This document shows positions 35,290 through 44,882 of a stretch of DNA of 64,000 nucleotides, piece by piece. The DNA is from an uncultured Bacteroidia bacterium. GTDB lineage: Bacteria; Bacteroidota; Bacteroidia; Bacteroidales; Prolixibacteraceae. The translations under genes were made by a program, and so were the position numbers. The stretch is from positions 81,421 through 145,420 of the forward strand of contig CAIUAN010000005.1 in the NCBI GenBank assembly GCA_903897145.1, in the 5' to 3' direction. The stretch's first letter is position 1, and each line of letters starts with the position of its first letter. The notes under the pieces are model-generated. The model saw only the letters and a program-made list of their open reading frames with translations. It made no database searches and was not told where the DNA came from.

Positions 35290-38031
35290 CTAAAACATAC
35301 GTGGTATTCCTAATTGAGTTTTTCCAGACTCGTGGTATTTCACTTGTTCGTTTGTGGATGGACTCTCACCAACGATTACCCACAAATCAGCCTTTGCTTT
35401 ATTCGGCAATAGAACGATTTGCTCATTTGGCTTAGTCTTTAGAGTAACGATATTTCCTTTTAGCTCACGACATTTGTTATTTCTATTAGAAGTTACAAAT
35501 GCTCTTCCCCAAGGGAGTACTAACTTACAATCTTGCCCATTAATGCTTTTAATTGCAACCCAACATATTTTACCGGCTCGTATCTCTGAAGAGATTATAA
35601 ATCCACCTTGAGCGTGCAAGGTGAATCGACCATTTTTCATTGGATTAAATGCAGGAAAAACTCGTATTGTCCCATCGTAGCTCTGCAACATCGACTCATT
35701 CATAGCCGTCGCGAGGAGCGACATCGCCTCCATCGACATATGACGGAATGGCCAAGCAGGAACAGGCACTTTCTCACCGGTAGAGGAACCGACGACATTT
35801 GCCATATTGGTTTTAAAATAGGATGTTCCTTGCGCATCTTCCACAACTTCAGAACTAATATGACCCCAGCCATTGGCAAAAAACTGCCACTTGGCAGGAA
35901 ATTGAGCTAAGTTAGTAGCCAGCTCCTTCGCTAAACCGAGTCGTGCCATGACTATTGGAACTGGTTCCCAACCCATATTTTCAGTTCCATATAAACGTAA
36001 GGTAGAGGTCATAATCTTAAATAACGAATCGTCTTTTTGTTTCAACCCCACTAAACCAGAGGGAAAAACCGGAGACCAAGGAACTGCAGGAAAAATTCCA
36101 TCTAAGACTCTAAACTCTGCTGACTTTGGGTTTTTATCAGGTGGAAGAAGATAAGCATATTGAGGATCATCAGTTTGATACCAAGTAGTCAGCCAATTCT
36201 TCTCTTTAATACCCCATCCAGCAGCCACAATCTGATTTCCAGGAACTGGATAACCTTTAAAAATGCCTCTGTTAATGATCGCTCCATGTTCATCCTGCTT
36301 AATCAGACTTTGTGAAGCCTTCACAACTGGAACAGGAGCTAAATGATCGATCACATCTCTATAAATAGCAGCTTCAGGGGCCTCAACTCCGGCTGTTTTA
36401 AGCGCCTCAAGGGCCACCATAAATAATTTTCGAGCATACACCAATTCCGTCAGTCCGTCGCGCAATTTAATGACCCCTTCGTAGCCCGTACCCTCTTTGG
36501 CATGATACAAGCCATCGCTTTCCTTAATCAACAAAGATTGAAAAAATCTTGATGCCTCCAAAATAAATGGTAATGCCTGCTCATTTAAAAACTTTTTATC
36601 ATTTGTGAATTGATATTGACGCCAAAAATCCAGCGCAATCTCGGCCACTGGAGTATGGTTGTATTTTACATCCGAATCAATTCTATTGTAACCATTCCGA
36701 TTAGTAACATCAGAAATAAAAGCGCCATCAGCATGATAGACCTCTTTTGCATCTTTCTTTGCAAATTGAAGAGAATGAAATCGATAATCAAGATAAGGCG
36801 TTACTAAATCATGAAACCCGGCGGCATTCAAGGGCCAATACAGCTGTTGCTGATTCCAATGAAAATAAAAATTCCACTGCTGAACATCGTGATTCCATCC
36901 CCATAGCCCGTTATTAAAACGACCAGGATATTTCCCCCCTTGCGAAGCATGTGCATAATACATGGTTAAATACCAGAGATTATTGAGATAATCATCGCCA
37001 TAGTCGACAAACGAGCGATTCCAGATCGATTTCCAATAGGCTGAATGGGTCAAATATTTTGAATCTAAATCGTGTTTTTCTAAGGTCGAGATCTTGTTCT
37101 TAACCTCTAAAAGTGGATCACCACTTACAGGAGAAGAAACAGCAAAGGCAATTTGGACTTTCTTATCTCTATTTCCAGATAGTTGAATTGATGCCAAACG
37201 TGAATGATCGCGCGCAGTGCTTACGACCAATCCATTCGTTTTTACCACTGAGCCTTCAACGGCAAAAGTTCCGCTAGTAAGTTTCTGGGTGATGAAAACA
37301 TTCTTATCATCAGCTGAGGCGTCCGTTCCAGCAAGACCAATCTCAGCATCACGTCTCATTCGGGTGTACCACATTGAATAGGTACGTGAGCCAAATCGAT
37401 CAACCGAGATTTGCATAGGCACATCCTCTTGAAAGGCGCTTTCAATGTTGCAAAGCAGCAATCCAGATTGATGATCAATAAAAGCACTAAACGCCAAATG
37501 TCCAAATGGCGTGGAACCATCTAAAATAAGTCTTGCATCTGAAAGACTCAGTCTAGCTTTAAAATCTGTCAGATAAAGGGTATTAAAAACTGGATATTTA
37601 AAATCTATTTCAATGCGGCATGCCTGCCGTTGAGTTGTGTAATAGTCATATTTCTCATCCCAGACTTCCTGCTTTCCCGTCTGGGAATCATCCCATAAAT
37701 CACATTTATTCAACACCATAATAATCTTAGAGCCTTCGCACCACACTAAAGCCGATACATCTCCGTTACCTAATGGAAGACCCTGCATCGGATCAACCGG
37801 TGGACTTAGATAGGCCAGATCATAACGAGAGATACGACCAGGCCAATCGATGTTCCACGAAAAAGATTTTGGATTAAATGCAGACGTTAAGGCTCCATTT
37901 TCAGTCTTTACCGGATCTAAAGAATTAGATGCAAATGCAGAATTAACGCCCAAGAGAAACATAAACATCATTCCAAGTAGGACAACTATTGGCTTCGATA
38001 TTCGAGGATATAATCCAGGTGTTAATGGCAT
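35290..38031 (-). CDS. GH95-like glycoside hydrolase, secreted
   Basis: A 913-residue protein. A long N-terminal hydrophobic helix (about 13-35, ending SAFASNS) is a signal peptide. A beta-sandwich (about 55-330) contains GLPLGNGDVSALVW, the usual GH95 entry motif. An alpha/alpha barrel (about 340-760) contains GKYPGRFNNGLWGW and FHWNQQQLYWPLNAAG, and a C-terminal beta domain follows. GH95 enzymes cleave alpha-1,2-fucose or alpha-galactose. In classical GH95 the catalytic pair is N-x-N; here the aligned place reads H-W-N, so activity or linkage may differ. That alignment is by eye. Confidence 0.78.
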   Translation of the reverse strand: MPLTPGLYPRISKPIVVLLGMMFMFLLGVNSAFASNSLDPVKTENGALTSAFNPKSFSWNIDWPGRISRYDLAYLSPPVDPMQGLPLGNGDVSALVWCEGSKIIMVLNKCDLWDDSQTGKQEVWDEKYDYYTTQRQACRIEIDFKYPVFNTLYLTDFKARLSLSDARLILDGSTPFGHLAFSAFIDHQSGLLLCNIESAFQEDVPMQISVDRFGSRTYSMWYTRMRRDAEIGLAGTDASADDKNVFITQKLTSGTFAVEGSVVKTNGLVVSTARDHSRLASIQLSGNRDKKVQIAFAVSSPVSGDPLLEVKNKISTLEKHDLDSKYLTHSAYWKSIWNRSFVDYGDDYLNNLWYLTMYYAHASQGGKYPGRFNNGLWGWNHDVQQWNFYFHWNQQQLYWPLNAAGFHDLVTPYLDYRFHSLQFAKKDAKEVYHADGAFISDVTNRNGYNRIDSDVKYNHTPVAEIALDFWRQYQFTNDKKFLNEQALPFILEASRFFQSLLIKESDGLYHAKEGTGYEGVIKLRDGLTELVYARKLFMVALEALKTAGVEAPEAAIYRDVIDHLAPVPVVKASQSLIKQDEHGAIINRGIFKGYPVPGNQIVAAGWGIKEKNWLTTWYQTDDPQYAYLLPPDKNPKSAEFRVLDGIFPAVPWSPVFPSGLVGLKQKDDSLFKIMTSTLRLYGTENMGWEPVPIVMARLGLAKELATNLAQFPAKWQFFANGWGHISSEVVEDAQGTSYFKTNMANVVGSSTGEKVPVPAWPFRHMSMEAMSLLATAMNESMLQSYDGTIRVFPAFNPMKNGRFTLHAQGGFIISSEIRAGKICWVAIKSINGQDCKLVLPWGRAFVTSNRNNKCRELKGNIVTLKTKPNEQIVLLPNKAKADLWVIVGESPSTNEQVKYHESGKTQLGIPRMF

Positions 38032-38237
38032 ACGTTTAAAATTACAGTTTAGATATTTCAGATAAATATTTGATTAATTAGATGTAAAAATAAGGAAAAG
38101 AGTGCGATAGTTCTTTAATTTTTTGACCAAACTAATTTTTAGTCTAAAACTGATGACTCAAAGAAAATACCAATTGAATTAAGCCATTCAATCGAAGAGA
38201 CAGAAGGCCGAACCCTCCTTACTTGCCTAAAAATTAC

Positions 38238-38245
38238 TATCTTTG
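38238..38245 (+). promoter_or_regulatory. -7 box of era-der
   Basis: TATCTTTGCA, exact TAnnTTTG with the common CA, 20 bases before the era ATG. No TTG at the -33 distance. Confidence 0.6.
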
Positions 38246-38265
38246 CAAAAAATTAAAGAATAGCA

Positions 38266-39150
38266 ATGGCACATAAATCTGGATTTGTCAATATCATAGG
38301 AAATCCCAATGTTGGCAAATCAACGTTGATGAATGCGATGGTCGGAGAAAAACTTTCGATTATCACCTCCAAAATGCAGACTACTCGACATCGCATCAAG
38401 GGCATTGTCAATGGTGAAGATTTTCAAATTGTTTATTCAGATACCCCAGGCATTTTAAAACCCCTCTACAAGCTCCAAGAATCGATGCTTGGCTTTGTAA
38501 ATACAGCCTTAGTGGATGCCGATGTTCTGTTATATGTCACCGATGTAGTCGAAGATTTTTCCAAAAACGCGGATTATCTTGAGAAAATAAAATCAGCAGA
38601 AGTACCAGTATTGGTCTTAATTAATAAGATTGACCTCACCGATCAAGAGCAATTAATTGCCCTTGTTGAACGCTGGAGGGAGCTAATTCCGAATGCAGAA
38701 GTGATGCCGATCTCGGCCAAAGAGAAGTTCAACCTTGACTATGTCTTTAAACGAATACTTGCCAATCTTCCTGATGGGGCTCCATTTTTCCCGAATGATG
38801 AATTGACTGATCGGAACGAGCGGTTTTTTGTTCAAGAGATCATCCGTGAAAAAATACTTTTATTTTATGATAAGGAGATTCCTTATTCTGTTGAGATTGA
38901 AGTAGAGGAGTTTAAAGATGAACCAAAACTTTTGCGCATCAGAGCAGTAATTAATGTGGCTCGCGACACACAAAAAGGGATCATCATTGGCCATCAAGGA
39001 AAAGCCCTTAAGAAAGTAGGCACAGAGGCCCGTTTGGATATGGAAGAGTTCTTTGAGAAGAAAGTATTCTTAGAGATGTATGTTAAAGTAGCTAAAGACT
39101 GGCGGGACAAAGAGAGCCAGCTTCGTAATTTTGGTTACGAAATTCAATAA
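38266..39150 (+). CDS. era: GTPase Era
   Basis: A 294-residue protein with G1 GNPNVGKST (12-20), G3 DTPG, G4 NKID and a C-terminal KH domain with IIIGHQGKALKKVG. Era binds the 3' end of 16S rRNA and is needed for 30S assembly. It is followed by der after 15 bases, so the two ribosome-assembly GTPases form an operon. Confidence 0.98.
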   Translation: MAHKSGFVNIIGNPNVGKSTLMNAMVGEKLSIITSKMQTTRHRIKGIVNGEDFQIVYSDTPGILKPLYKLQESMLGFVNTALVDADVLLYVTDVVEDFSKNADYLEKIKSAEVPVLVLINKIDLTDQEQLIALVERWRELIPNAEVMPISAKEKFNLDYVFKRILANLPDGAPFFPNDELTDRNERFFVQEIIREKILLFYDKEIPYSVEIEVEEFKDEPKLLRIRAVINVARDTQKGIIIGHQGKALKKVGTEARLDMEEFFEKKVFLEMYVKVAKDWRDKESQLRNFGYEIQ

Positions 39151-39165
39151 TAGGTAAAACAAGAA

Positions 39166-40473
39166 ATGAGCAATATAGTAGCAATTGTCGGCCGTCCGAA
39201 CGTAGGAAAATCGACATTTTTCAATAGACTAACTGAATCGCGTGCAGCCATCGTAGATGACATGCCAGGGGTAACACGTGATCGAAATTATGGAAAATCA
39301 CTCTGGAATGGAGTTGAATTTTCAATTATTGATACCGGAGGATATGTCTCTGGATCAGACGACATCTTCGAAGAAGAGATACGCAGACAAGCAAACTTGG
39401 CTATTCAAGAGGCCGATGTTATTGTCTTTTTAGTCGATGTTGAGACCGGACTTACCGAATTAGATATTTCTGTTTTTGACTTATTACGTCGGAATTCAAA
39501 ACCTGTCATAACAGTTGTCAATAAAGTTGATAATCATCAGCGTAGTTTAGATGCGAATGAGTTTTATGCATTAGGTATCGAGAAGCTATTTTGTGTGTCG
39601 TCAGTCAATGGTTCAGGAACAGGTGATTTGCTTGATGAAGTTGTTGAAATGTTACCCAATAAAGTTGAAGATGAAATTGATGATAAAACGCCAAGGATTG
39701 CTGTAGTTGGCAGACCAAACGTAGGGAAATCATCTATCATCAACACGTTAGTTGGAGAAGATCGTCATATTGTAACCGATGTTGCGGGAACAACTCGTGA
39801 TGCTGTAGCGCAGAAATACACGAAATTTGGGCATAACTTTATCCTTGTCGACACGGCAGGTCTTCGAAAAAAGACCAAAGTTGCAGAGGATATTGAGTTC
39901 TATTCGGTCATGCGCTCAGTGCGCACCATAGAAGACTCCGATGTTTGCGTGCTCGTTTTAGACGCTACCAGAGGCGTTGAAGGTCAAGATGTGAGTATCT
40001 TCCACCTAATCCACCGAAATAAAAAAGGAATTGTTGTGGTGGTTAATAAATGGGACCTCATAGAGAAGGACAACAACACTATGAAGAAATTTGAGGCAGA
40101 TATCTTTGAGAAATTCGCCCCAATCGTAGACATACCCATTGTGTTTACTTCAGCCCTAACAAAGCAGAGAATCTTAAAGATCCTCGAAGATGCCATGATG
40201 GTTTTTGAAAATAGAAACCGACATATTGCTACGTCTAAACTCAATGAATTACTACTGGAACTCATTGAGGCCTATCCCCCACCCGCCTACAAAGGGAAGT
40301 TCATTAAGATTAAATATATTACTCAATTGCCGACTAAGATTCCAAGTTTTGCATTCTTTTGTAACTTACCACAATACATCAGGGATCCATACAAGAGATA
40401 TCTAGAAAACAAGATTCGGAGTAATTTTAATTTCAAAGGAATTCCGATTCAGCTCTATTTTAGACAAAAATAA
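39166..40473 (+). CDS. der: GTPase Der (EngA)
   Basis: A 435-residue protein with two tandem GTPase domains, each starting with VGRPNVGKS (near 7 and 178), DTGG/DTAG switches, NKVD/NKWD and a C-terminal KH-like domain from about 350. Der acts in 50S assembly. It is the second gene of the era-der operon. Confidence 0.98.
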   Translation: MSNIVAIVGRPNVGKSTFFNRLTESRAAIVDDMPGVTRDRNYGKSLWNGVEFSIIDTGGYVSGSDDIFEEEIRRQANLAIQEADVIVFLVDVETGLTELDISVFDLLRRNSKPVITVVNKVDNHQRSLDANEFYALGIEKLFCVSSVNGSGTGDLLDEVVEMLPNKVEDEIDDKTPRIAVVGRPNVGKSSIINTLVGEDRHIVTDVAGTTRDAVAQKYTKFGHNFILVDTAGLRKKTKVAEDIEFYSVMRSVRTIEDSDVCVLVLDATRGVEGQDVSIFHLIHRNKKGIVVVVNKWDLIEKDNNTMKKFEADIFEKFAPIVDIPIVFTSALTKQRILKILEDAMMVFENRNRHIATSKLNELLLELIEAYPPPAYKGKFIKIKYITQLPTKIPSFAFFCNLPQYIRDPYKRYLENKIRSNFNFKGIPIQLYFRQK

Positions 40474-40557
40474 GAAAAAATAAAAGTCTTAAATTGGACT
40501 ATTCTGACCTCATTGTCAAATAATTAAGTCCAGATCATATTCCAACCAAAAAATTAA

Positions 40558-40565
40558 TAACTTTG
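40558..40565 (+). promoter_or_regulatory. -7 box of the DEAD-box helicase gene
   Basis: TAACTTTGCA, exact TAnnTTTG with CA, 101 bases before the start at 40667. It predicts a transcription start near 40570. Confidence 0.6.
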
Positions 40566-40570
40566 CAAAA

Positions 40571-40591
40571 CTTTTGCCGAGTGGCAAAAAG
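40571..40591 (+). promoter_or_regulatory. 5'-terminal hairpin in the helicase leader
   Basis: CTTTTGCC-GAGT-GGCAAAAAG, a 7-8 bp stem with a GAGT loop, located at the predicted transcript start. It could protect the 5' end or respond to temperature, as leaders of cold-shock helicase genes do. Confidence 0.45.
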
Positions 40592-40666
40592 TATATTTTA
40601 GAACATAAATAAGACGGGTAATTGGTTCATTTGGGAGCTAGCAGGCCCGTCATTAAAAATCAGAAG

Positions 40667-42451
40667 ATGCAATTTAATGAAATGGGCCTCGACCCCAGAA
40701 TCCTAAAGGGGATTCAAGAAATGGGCTTCGAACAACCTTCGCCAATCCAGGAACAGTTTATCCCTTTATTCCTGAAAGACCCAACAGACATTGTTGGACT
40801 AGCGCAAACCGGAACCGGTAAAACTGCCGCATTCGGTCTTCCAATCCTACAAAAAATCGATCTTAAAATCAAAGCTCCTCAGGCACTTATCTTAAGTCCT
40901 ACAAGAGAACTTTGTGTTCAGATTGCTCGTGAAATTTCAGATTATGCTAAGTATATTCCAGAAATTTCAATCCTTCCAGTTTATGGAGGCGCCGATATCA
41001 GTGGGCAGATCTCTGCTTTACGCAGAGGAGTTCATATCATTGCTGCTACGCCTGGTCGTATGCACGATATGATTCGCAAAAACAAGGTCGATCTCTCTCA
41101 AATAACCATCATGGTTCTTGACGAGGCTGATGAGATGTTGAACATGGGCTTCCAAGAAGATGTGGATGCTATCTTAGAACAAACTCCAAAAACAAAGAAA
41201 ACATTACTTTTCTCGGCCACCATGCCGCGTGAAGTAGCTGCGATTGCAAAAAACTACATGACAAATCCGGTAGAAGTTGCAGTTGGGAAAAAAGGTGGTG
41301 GAGCTGATAATGTAGAGCATATATACCATATGGTTCATGCAAAAGACCGTTATTCAGCGCTTAAGCGTGTGATGGACTTTGTGCCAGAGGTGTATGGAAT
41401 AGTTTTTTGTCGCACCCGTATGGAGACCAAAGAGATCGCTGCACAGCTGATCACCGATGGCTATAGCGCGGAAGCACTTCACGGAGATCTTAGTCAACAA
41501 CAGCGTGATTTTGTGATGGAGAAATTCCGATCAAAAGGGGTTCAGATGCTTATAGCTACAGATGTTGCCGCTCGAGGAATCGACGTCAATGATCTTACCC
41601 ATATTGTAAATTACAATCTACCTGACGACATTGAGAACTATACTCACCGAAGTGGCCGTACTGGTCGAGCAGGTAAGTCTGGCATCTCAATCTCTATCAT
41701 ACATATGAAAGAGCAAGGTCGGATACGGATGATCGAAAAAGGGATTGGAAAGAAATTTCTTCGTATGCCAGTGCCAACAGGAAAAGTTATTTGCGAGAAA
41801 CAATTGATGTATCTTATTGACAAACTGGAAACGGTAACTATCAACGAAGAGCAGATTGAGCCTTTCCTTCCAACTGTTTATCAGAAATTGGAAGCTCTTT
41901 CAAAAGAGGATCTCATCAAGCATGTTGTCTCTCTTGAATTCAATCGTTTCCTTGAATATTATGGAAATACGGCTGACTTAAATGCTCCTGACACACACGA
42001 TGCAGGTAGAAGAGAAGTCCGCGAAGGTCGCGAAATGCGCAGAACCTCTTCAGAAGGGATGACGCAAATCCGACTTAATGTAGGATTATCACAAGGCCTT
42101 ATTCCGAAAGATATCATCACATTTGTTATTGATGCAACTGGACGCAGAAATGTTGAGATTGGAAAGATCGATCTTTACAAGACCTATGCGACCGTAGAAA
42201 TTGAATCAGCTTACGGCACGACCTTACTTAAAAATAGTAGAGGAATGAACTTTAAAGGATCATTCTTCGATGCTGAAGTAAATAACGCTGGCCGCGAAGG
42301 TGGTGGCCGCTTCGACAGAGGCGGTGACCGAGGCGGCGACAGAGGTGCTAGCAGAGGTGGCGATGGAGGCGGACGTTTCGAACGTGGCTTCAGAAAACCT
42401 GAAGGCGGCAGAGAAGATTTCAAACGCCGAGATAGAAAGAAAAGATTCTAA
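40667..42451 (+). CDS. DEAD-box RNA helicase (DeaD/CsdA type)
   Basis: I start it at the ATG at 40667 (594 residues, MQFNEMGLDPR), because the in-frame extension back to a TTG at 40622 has no homology. Motifs in order are Q motif QPSPIQEQFIP, AQTGTGKTAAFG, PTRELCVQ, VLDEADEMLNMGF, FSATMP, ATDVAARGIDV and HRSGRTGRAGKSG. A DbpA-type RNA-binding domain (about 455-530) and an RGG-rich tail follow. It unwinds structured RNA in ribosome assembly and cold adaptation. The leader is about 95 bases, with a hairpin at its 5' end. Confidence 0.95.
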   Translation: MQFNEMGLDPRILKGIQEMGFEQPSPIQEQFIPLFLKDPTDIVGLAQTGTGKTAAFGLPILQKIDLKIKAPQALILSPTRELCVQIAREISDYAKYIPEISILPVYGGADISGQISALRRGVHIIAATPGRMHDMIRKNKVDLSQITIMVLDEADEMLNMGFQEDVDAILEQTPKTKKTLLFSATMPREVAAIAKNYMTNPVEVAVGKKGGGADNVEHIYHMVHAKDRYSALKRVMDFVPEVYGIVFCRTRMETKEIAAQLITDGYSAEALHGDLSQQQRDFVMEKFRSKGVQMLIATDVAARGIDVNDLTHIVNYNLPDDIENYTHRSGRTGRAGKSGISISIIHMKEQGRIRMIEKGIGKKFLRMPVPTGKVICEKQLMYLIDKLETVTINEEQIEPFLPTVYQKLEALSKEDLIKHVVSLEFNRFLEYYGNTADLNAPDTHDAGRREVREGREMRRTSSEGMTQIRLNVGLSQGLIPKDIITFVIDATGRRNVEIGKIDLYKTYATVEIESAYGTTLLKNSRGMNFKGSFFDAEVNNAGREGGGRFDRGGDRGGDRGASRGGDGGGRFERGFRKPEGGREDFKRRDRKKRF

Positions 42452-42470
42452 TCACCAAAATAAATTTTTC

Positions 42471-42506
42471 AAAAGCCGGAAGACAACTTGTTTTCCGGCT
42501 TTTTTT
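42471..42506 (+). terminator. Rho-independent terminator after the helicase gene
   Basis: An 11-bp stem AAAAGCCGGAA/TTCCGGCTTTT followed by TTT, starting 19 bases after the stop. It also faces the DUF2235 gene, which ends at 42532. Confidence 0.9.
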
Positions 42507-42531
42507 ATGCACAGATTATAACCATTAAGAC

Positions 42532-43548
42532 TCAAAAATAGTCCATTAAATTAGCAGGCCTATAGCGATTGTCACGATTGATTCGTTGAAATACCGACCA
42601 GTGTAATGACTCATGAGTGTCGGCATCTTGAGTTCCTATATCTACCGCGCGAATAAAACGAGGCCAAAGTTTATAAAATACAGAATAAGATTGGTGCATT
42701 TGAGCCATCACATCCACATTTGTAGGGATCCACTCGAAAGACAACTTACATTCAGCAGCCTTCGTCAACATCCAACACAAAGAGACATCTGACAATTGAG
42801 ATTCAGGATATCCTCCTCCAACATCCGAATGGACACCCATAAACCAAACTTGTTCAAGCACTTGAGAAATGGCCCCAGATTGCTGATGCCATAGTGAAGG
42901 CCTGAAATTCGACCGCTGCTCATCAAGAGCTAAAGCTTGAAAGGCAAAATCAATTGTTGTAGATAGCTTCGTGTCATGAAAGCGATACCGACTATTTACA
43001 ACGCCATTCCAAAAAAGTGGATTACCTAAGGACCCAACGGTATCCCAAACCCCAATAAATTTGATTCGTGTAGTCTCAGCTACGGCAAAGGAACGTCGAA
43101 AAAGGGTTGCCTCTAGCTCTTTCGGATGATACCGCTTACTTCTAAATTGATAAAGAGAATAGGCTTTCGAAACCATGCCTTTATTCTCTCGCCGAAGTAT
43201 CCCCGAATTCCGTATCAATCCGGCTAGACTGCGCACCGTAAATGCACCGCGACTAAAGCCAAAGAAATACAATTCGTCACCTTGGTTATAGTGATCAATA
43301 ATAAATCGGTAGGCCTGAAGGATATTCTCCTCTAATCCAGCACCAGTGACACCATCATACAACCGATGTAGCAATGGTCCCTCTGTACCAATTCCAGCAT
43401 CGTAGTAAAGCAATTGAGAGATCCCATCGACAGAACAAGGGGAGAGCGCATTCGCCATCTTAACAACATTAGTCTGACATTTAGAAAAACCAATATCCCC
43501 ATCTGGTCTATTCCAAGTTCCATCGCAAAACAAGACAATTCTCTTCAT
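42532..43548 (-). CDS. DUF2235 alpha/beta hydrolase
   Basis: A 338-residue protein with the full DUF2235 pattern: RIVLFCDGTWNRPDG at the N-terminus, the nucleophile Ser99 in FFGFSRGAFTVRSLAGLI, VWDTVGSLG, and the acid/His region GVHSDVGGGYPESQLSD. The family includes the T6SS phospholipase effector Tle1, but no T6SS gene, immunity gene or PAAR domain is nearby and the protein has no signal peptide. A housekeeping lipid or ester hydrolase is more likely. It is convergent with the helicase gene and divergent from the desaturase gene. Confidence 0.9.
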   Translation of the reverse strand: MKRIVLFCDGTWNRPDGDIGFSKCQTNVVKMANALSPCSVDGISQLLYYDAGIGTEGPLLHRLYDGVTGAGLEENILQAYRFIIDHYNQGDELYFFGFSRGAFTVRSLAGLIRNSGILRRENKGMVSKAYSLYQFRSKRYHPKELEATLFRRSFAVAETTRIKFIGVWDTVGSLGNPLFWNGVVNSRYRFHDTKLSTTIDFAFQALALDEQRSNFRPSLWHQQSGAISQVLEQVWFMGVHSDVGGGYPESQLSDVSLCWMLTKAAECKLSFEWIPTNVDVMAQMHQSYSVFYKLWPRFIRAVDIGTQDADTHESLHWSVFQRINRDNRYRPANLMDYF

Positions 43549-43703
43549 GTAGAAATTTTCATTAATTCATAGCTACCTATTCAATTTACAACTTATTAAT
43601 GAAAATAATTTAGACAAACATCGATAGACTTCTTACTATGAACTAGTCGATTAGTCCTAACTTTACATTTAAAGGCGAACCTAATTCGTGAAATAAAACT
43701 TCA

Positions 43704-43728
43704 CCGAGTGAACAATTATTGAACTCGG
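43704..43728 (+). promoter_or_regulatory. Palindrome next to the desaturase promoter
   Basis: CCGAGT-N13-ACTCGG lies 4 bases before the -7 box at 43733-43740 and covers the place where the -33 element should be. It has the form of an operator for a dimeric regulator. Confidence 0.4.
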
Positions 43729-43732
43729 ACCT

Positions 43733-43740
43733 TATCTTTG
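43733..43740 (+). promoter_or_regulatory. -7 box of the desaturase gene
   Basis: TATCTTTG, exact TAnnTTTG, 81 bases before the ATG at 43822. Confidence 0.5.
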
Positions 43741-43821
43741 TATCGTTACACATCAAAATGGCTACTAATTCAACTGCATATTTAGAAAACCATTTATCAC
43801 ACCTCTCTAAATAAAAGAGCC

Positions 43822-44835
43822 ATGAGCACAGATAATAATTCAACAAAGAGTTCACCTACTTGGATGGAGATCGTCTCCAAATACAATTTCTCCGATCCAT
43901 TAAGAAGCTGGTGGCAGATCGCAAACTCGATAGTGCCATATATCTTGCTTTGGGTTTTAATGGTCTGGAGTCTGAAAATCTCATATTTTTTGACTCTTTT
44001 CCTTTCGATCTTTGCAGCTGGATTTTTGGTTAGGATCTTTATCATTTTTCACGACTGTGGCCACGGCTCGTATTTTAAATCAAAACTTCTAAGCCGAATC
44101 ATTGGAATCATCACCGGCATGCTAGCCTTTACGCCCTATCACAAGTGGCATAACGAGCATCAAGAACATCATGCCACCGTGGGAAATTTAGATAAACGAG
44201 GTGTAGGTGATGTCAAAACACTAACTATTGAGGAGTTCCTAGAGTTATCGCCTTGGCAGAAATTTAGTTACCGTTTTTACCGCCATCCACTGTTTCTTTT
44301 TGGATTAGCACCATTTTTAGTATTCGTTCTTCAAAACCGACTACCTCGAAAATCTTTTAAAATAAAAGACCATGCTTACTTAGCTTTGGCTAATTTGGGT
44401 CTAATAGTTGCAATCGGACTTACCATTTGGGCTATAGGCTGGAAAGCTTATTTATTGATACAAATACCAGTATTGTATATTGCTTCGGTACATGGCATAT
44501 GGCTGTTTTATGTCCAACATCAATACGAGCATGTAGTCTGGTCAAGAGCCAAAGACTGGAACTATAAAGAGATTGCTTTAGAGGGAAGTTCCTATTTCAA
44601 GCTCCCTAAAATACTCCAATGGTTCACAGGAAATATCGGATTTCATCACATTCATCACTTGAGTCCAAAGATCCCAAATTACAAACTACCAGAATGTCAC
44701 GAAGAAAATCAAGTCTTTCAAGATATTAAGCCGGTAACATTTCTATCTAGTCTCAAATCGCTCAAGCTTAGATTATGGGACGAGAAAAGTGGAAAACTTG
44801 TCGGATTTAAGGCGCTGCGGTTTTACACCAGATAA
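43822..44835 (+). CDS. Membrane fatty acid desaturase
   Basis: A 337-residue membrane protein with four or more helices and the three histidine boxes of acyl-lipid desaturases: HDCGH (77-81), HNEHQEHH (110-117) and HHIHH (about 275-279). These bind a di-iron centre that uses O2 to put a double bond into an acyl chain. The order and spacing fit the omega-6/DesA-like group. A LigB-type dioxygenase gene follows after 47 bases. A palindrome next to its promoter suggests regulation. Confidence 0.92.
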   Translation: MSTDNNSTKSSPTWMEIVSKYNFSDPLRSWWQIANSIVPYILLWVLMVWSLKISYFLTLFLSIFAAGFLVRIFIIFHDCGHGSYFKSKLLSRIIGIITGMLAFTPYHKWHNEHQEHHATVGNLDKRGVGDVKTLTIEEFLELSPWQKFSYRFYRHPLFLFGLAPFLVFVLQNRLPRKSFKIKDHAYLALANLGLIVAIGLTIWAIGWKAYLLIQIPVLYIASVHGIWLFYVQHQYEHVVWSRAKDWNYKEIALEGSSYFKLPKILQWFTGNIGFHHIHHLSPKIPNYKLPECHEENQVFQDIKPVTFLSSLKSLKLRLWDEKSGKLVGFKALRFYTR

Positions 44836-44882
44836 AGCATCCAATAAGAGACTTATCCTTAAAAGAGAATAAGACGTATAAA

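Noticed and set aside
40622..40666. TTG start of the helicase at 40622
   Set aside because: The added 15 residues are not family-like, and the ATG at 40667 gives the usual N-terminus.
42532..43548. Toxin-immunity or T6SS module around the DUF2235 gene
   Set aside because: No candidate immunity, PAAR, Hcp or VgrG gene lies beside it; the neighbours are a helicase and a desaturase.
43704..43728. Intrinsic terminator upstream of the desaturase gene
   Set aside because: The stem is only 6 bp and no U-tract follows; its position at the promoter suits an operator better.
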